Below are positions 62,521 through 64,000 of a stretch of 64,000 bases of DNA, piece by piece; the first letter of the stretch is position 1; every line of letters begins with the position of its first letter. Made by a program: the position numbers and the translations under genes. The stretch is from Alphaproteobacteria bacterium. GTDB lineage: Bacteria; Pseudomonadota; Alphaproteobacteria; Rhizobiales; Rhizobiaceae. The stretch covers positions 744,001 to 808,000 of the forward strand of contig JANSYK010000002.1 in the NCBI GenBank assembly GCA_024742485.1. Direction: 5' to 3'. The notes beneath the pieces were generated by a model. It did not search any database. It was not told the origin of the DNA and saw only the letters and a program-made list of their open reading frames with translations.

Positions 62521-64000
62521 ATGTTCAGCCAGACTGAGCCCATGGCCACCGTGACATTGAAACTGTTGACAGGTCTTGTCCTGCTGCTGATTGCCTGTGC
62601 CGGACCAGCACTACCGGCACGGGCGGCGGAGCCTGCGGAGATAACACTCTGGGAGACGGTTCGCGACAGTGATTCCTCGGCCGAACTGCAGCTTTTCCTC
62701 GAAGCCTATCCCAATTCGCGATTTGCACCGCTTGCCAAGCTGCGCCTTCGGCGCCTGCTGCCGGATGCTGATCAGGGTGACGCCGTGGCGGCAGCGGGAT
62801 CAGTGCCTTCAGTTCCCCCGCATCGGCCAACCGGTTATGCGGGATTTGAAATCCGCCTCGCCAAAGCTGATCTCGTAGACCTGGCATCACCATCCTTCCG
62901 GCCGAAGCTGCTGATTCCACGCGTATTTTCCTTTGGTGCTGCAGCAAAGGCTGGTTTTCTGGCCGGTGACCGGATCGTCACGATCAACGGTTACCGGCCT
63001 GTTTCCGTCAGCGACGCCGTGGCAAAACTAAAAGCGGTCGCTCCGGGTGACACCATTGATTTTCGGATCGAGCGGGACAGCGAGACCGTCGATATCAGCA
63101 TGGAATCCGCGGACAGGTTTGCGCTGCTATGGAAGGCGGCCCATGCGGGGAACAGTCTGGCCATGAGCTTTCTGGCCGATGAATACAGGCGCGGCGAAAC
63201 GGTGGATGTGGACAGGAGCCGCGCTGCCCATTGGATGGAAAAGGCTCTTCCTTCGGGTGATCCCTATGTTCTGTTTGCTGCGGGTTACTACACGGAGCTC
63301 GATCGATACGACGAGTGGTCCGATACCGAGGCGCGAGCATTGGCGCTCGATCTATATTTGCGGGCGGCCAAAATCGGCGAGATCGATGCCTTTATTGCAG
63401 CATCGCGGCTGCTGGCAGGCAACAAAGAGGACAGGGCACTGGGGCTTGCCTGGCGGGCCTATCAACTCGATCCGGGCAAGGGTGCCATAGCACTGTTCGA
63501 CCGGATGGAAGAACAGAAGCGACTAAACCATGGGGGCATCAGCCGTGATGACCTGCTGATCGAAGCTGCGGAATCCGGCAATACCGAGGCGCTCCTGCGC
63601 ATTGGCATGGGCGCAGCCGGGGCCGGCCTGTCTCCGCGCCAGTCCTTCGGTCTGATCCGCCGCGCTGCCGTCTGGGGTCATGCCCGCGCGCAGCTTGAAC
63701 TCGGCGAACGGTATCGACAGGGAGCCGGCACAATTGCAGATCCCGAGGCCGCGCTGACCTGGTTCCGTCAGTCGGCAGCGAACGGTTTCGGCGCGATACG
63801 CGGACAAGCGCGGACGAAAATAGGGCTTGCACACTTTCGTGGAACCGGTACGCCGAAAAACCTTGAAAAGGCCTATCAATGGTTTGAGGCTGCCGCGCAG
63901 GACGACAACGTTCTGGGTCACTTCTATGTGGCATACATGGCCGGCCGTGGCATGGGCACAACCGAAAACCAACAGACTGCCGTCACCCATTTTCTCAAGG
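62521..64000 (+). CDS. PDZ and Sel1-repeat protein, cut by the window edge
   Basis: The frame is open from ATG 62521 (GGAG five bases upstream) to the end of the window, at least 493 residues. A signal peptide (about 15-35, LLTGLVLLLIACAGPALPARA) precedes a region rich in charged residues, then a PDZ domain (about 115-195; VFSFGAAAKAGFLAGDRIVTINGYRPVSVSDAV), followed by helical Sel1-like repeats (for example AKIGLAHFRGTGTPKNLEKAYQWFEAAAQ near 445-475). Such proteins act as periplasmic scaffolds. The C-terminus lies outside the window. Confidence 0.78.
   Translation, partial: MFSQTEPMATVTLKLLTGLVLLLIACAGPALPARAAEPAEITLWETVRDSDSSAELQLFLEAYPNSRFAPLAKLRLRRLLPDADQGDAVAAAGSVPSVPPHRPTGYAGFEIRLAKADLVDLASPSFRPKLLIPRVFSFGAAAKAGFLAGDRIVTINGYRPVSVSDAVAKLKAVAPGDTIDFRIERDSETVDISMESADRFALLWKAAHAGNSLAMSFLADEYRRGETVDVDRSRAAHWMEKALPSGDPYVLFAAGYYTELDRYDEWSDTEARALALDLYLRAAKIGEIDAFIAASRLLAGNKEDRALGLAWRAYQLDPGKGAIALFDRMEEQKRLNHGGISRDDLLIEAAESGNTEALLRIGMGAAGAGLSPRQSFGLIRRAAVWGHARAQLELGERYRQGAGTIADPEAALTWFRQSAANGFGAIRGQARTKIGLAHFRGTGTPKNLEKAYQWFEAAAQDDNVLGHFYVAYMAGRGMGTTENQQTAVTHFLK

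Overview
The window reads as a high-GC alphaproteobacterial chromosome segment, most likely from the Hyphomicrobiales (Rhizobiales). The evidence is a rhizobial-style inositol catabolic block with a LacI-type regulator and a CUT2 sugar transporter, TauT/NitT-type transport of aromatic acids, an EPS-type MarR regulator, and a dispersed short inverted-repeat element. I see no rRNA, tRNA, CRISPR array, complete insertion sequence or prophage. Genes are tightly packed with many 4-base start/stop overlaps.

Layout. 1-3.8 kb: the end of an exopolysaccharide/capsule locus on the minus strand, with UDP-sugar dehydrogenase, UDP-glucuronate 4-epimerase, a winged-helix regulator and a NusG/RfaH-like antiterminator. 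3.8-20.2 kb: a large catabolic island. One 13-gene minus-strand operon runs from 16753 to 3847 (ABC transporter, cupin, two SDRs, hydrolase, IclR regulator, extradiol-type dioxygenase, TPP enzyme, aspartate-dehydrogenase-like protein, aldehyde dehydrogenase, flavin monooxygenase). A divergent second flavin monooxygenase and a three-gene Rieske oxygenase operon complete it. Two nearly identical 25-bp palindromes tie the three transcription units together. 20.3-34.4 kb: an inositol regulon with transporter, iolI, iolG, lacI, two further MocA-type dehydrogenases, iolE, iolD, iolC, iolB and an aldolase. Two copies of a TGCAACCGGTTGCA palindrome sit on top of its promoters; iolA is not in the window.

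34.5-40.6 kb: an orphan P450, then an envelope module with a YiiX-like lipoprotein, an AttH/CrtC-like lipocalin protein, an FtsX-type ABC permease, its ATPase and an MlaC-like protein. 40.6-41.35 kb: no convincing gene. 41.35-46.1 kb: HpcH/HpaI aldolase, amidohydrolase, divergent acyl-CoA synthetase, and an SRAP (YedK/HMCES) protein. 46.4-53.0 kb: a secreted VWA protein plus a large exported protein of unknown function, two LuxR-type regulators and a secreted GH16 glucanase. 53.1-58.1 kb: a GNAT protein and a second ABC/AttH module. 58.2-64.0 kb: MITE copy 2, thiopurine methyltransferase, imine-reductase-like protein, CMD-family protein, an XRE regulator with a palindromic operator, two small membrane proteins, and a PDZ-Sel1 protein that runs off the right edge.

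The most unusual points are the uncharacterised aromatic/heteroaromatic pathway with its shared palindromic operator; the MlaC + FtsX-type ABC + AttH + YiiX envelope module; and a MITE-like element whose two copies lie exactly against a stop codon (transporter ATPase) and a start codon (thiopurine methyltransferase). All functional calls come from reading motifs and family resemblance by eye; no database search was run.
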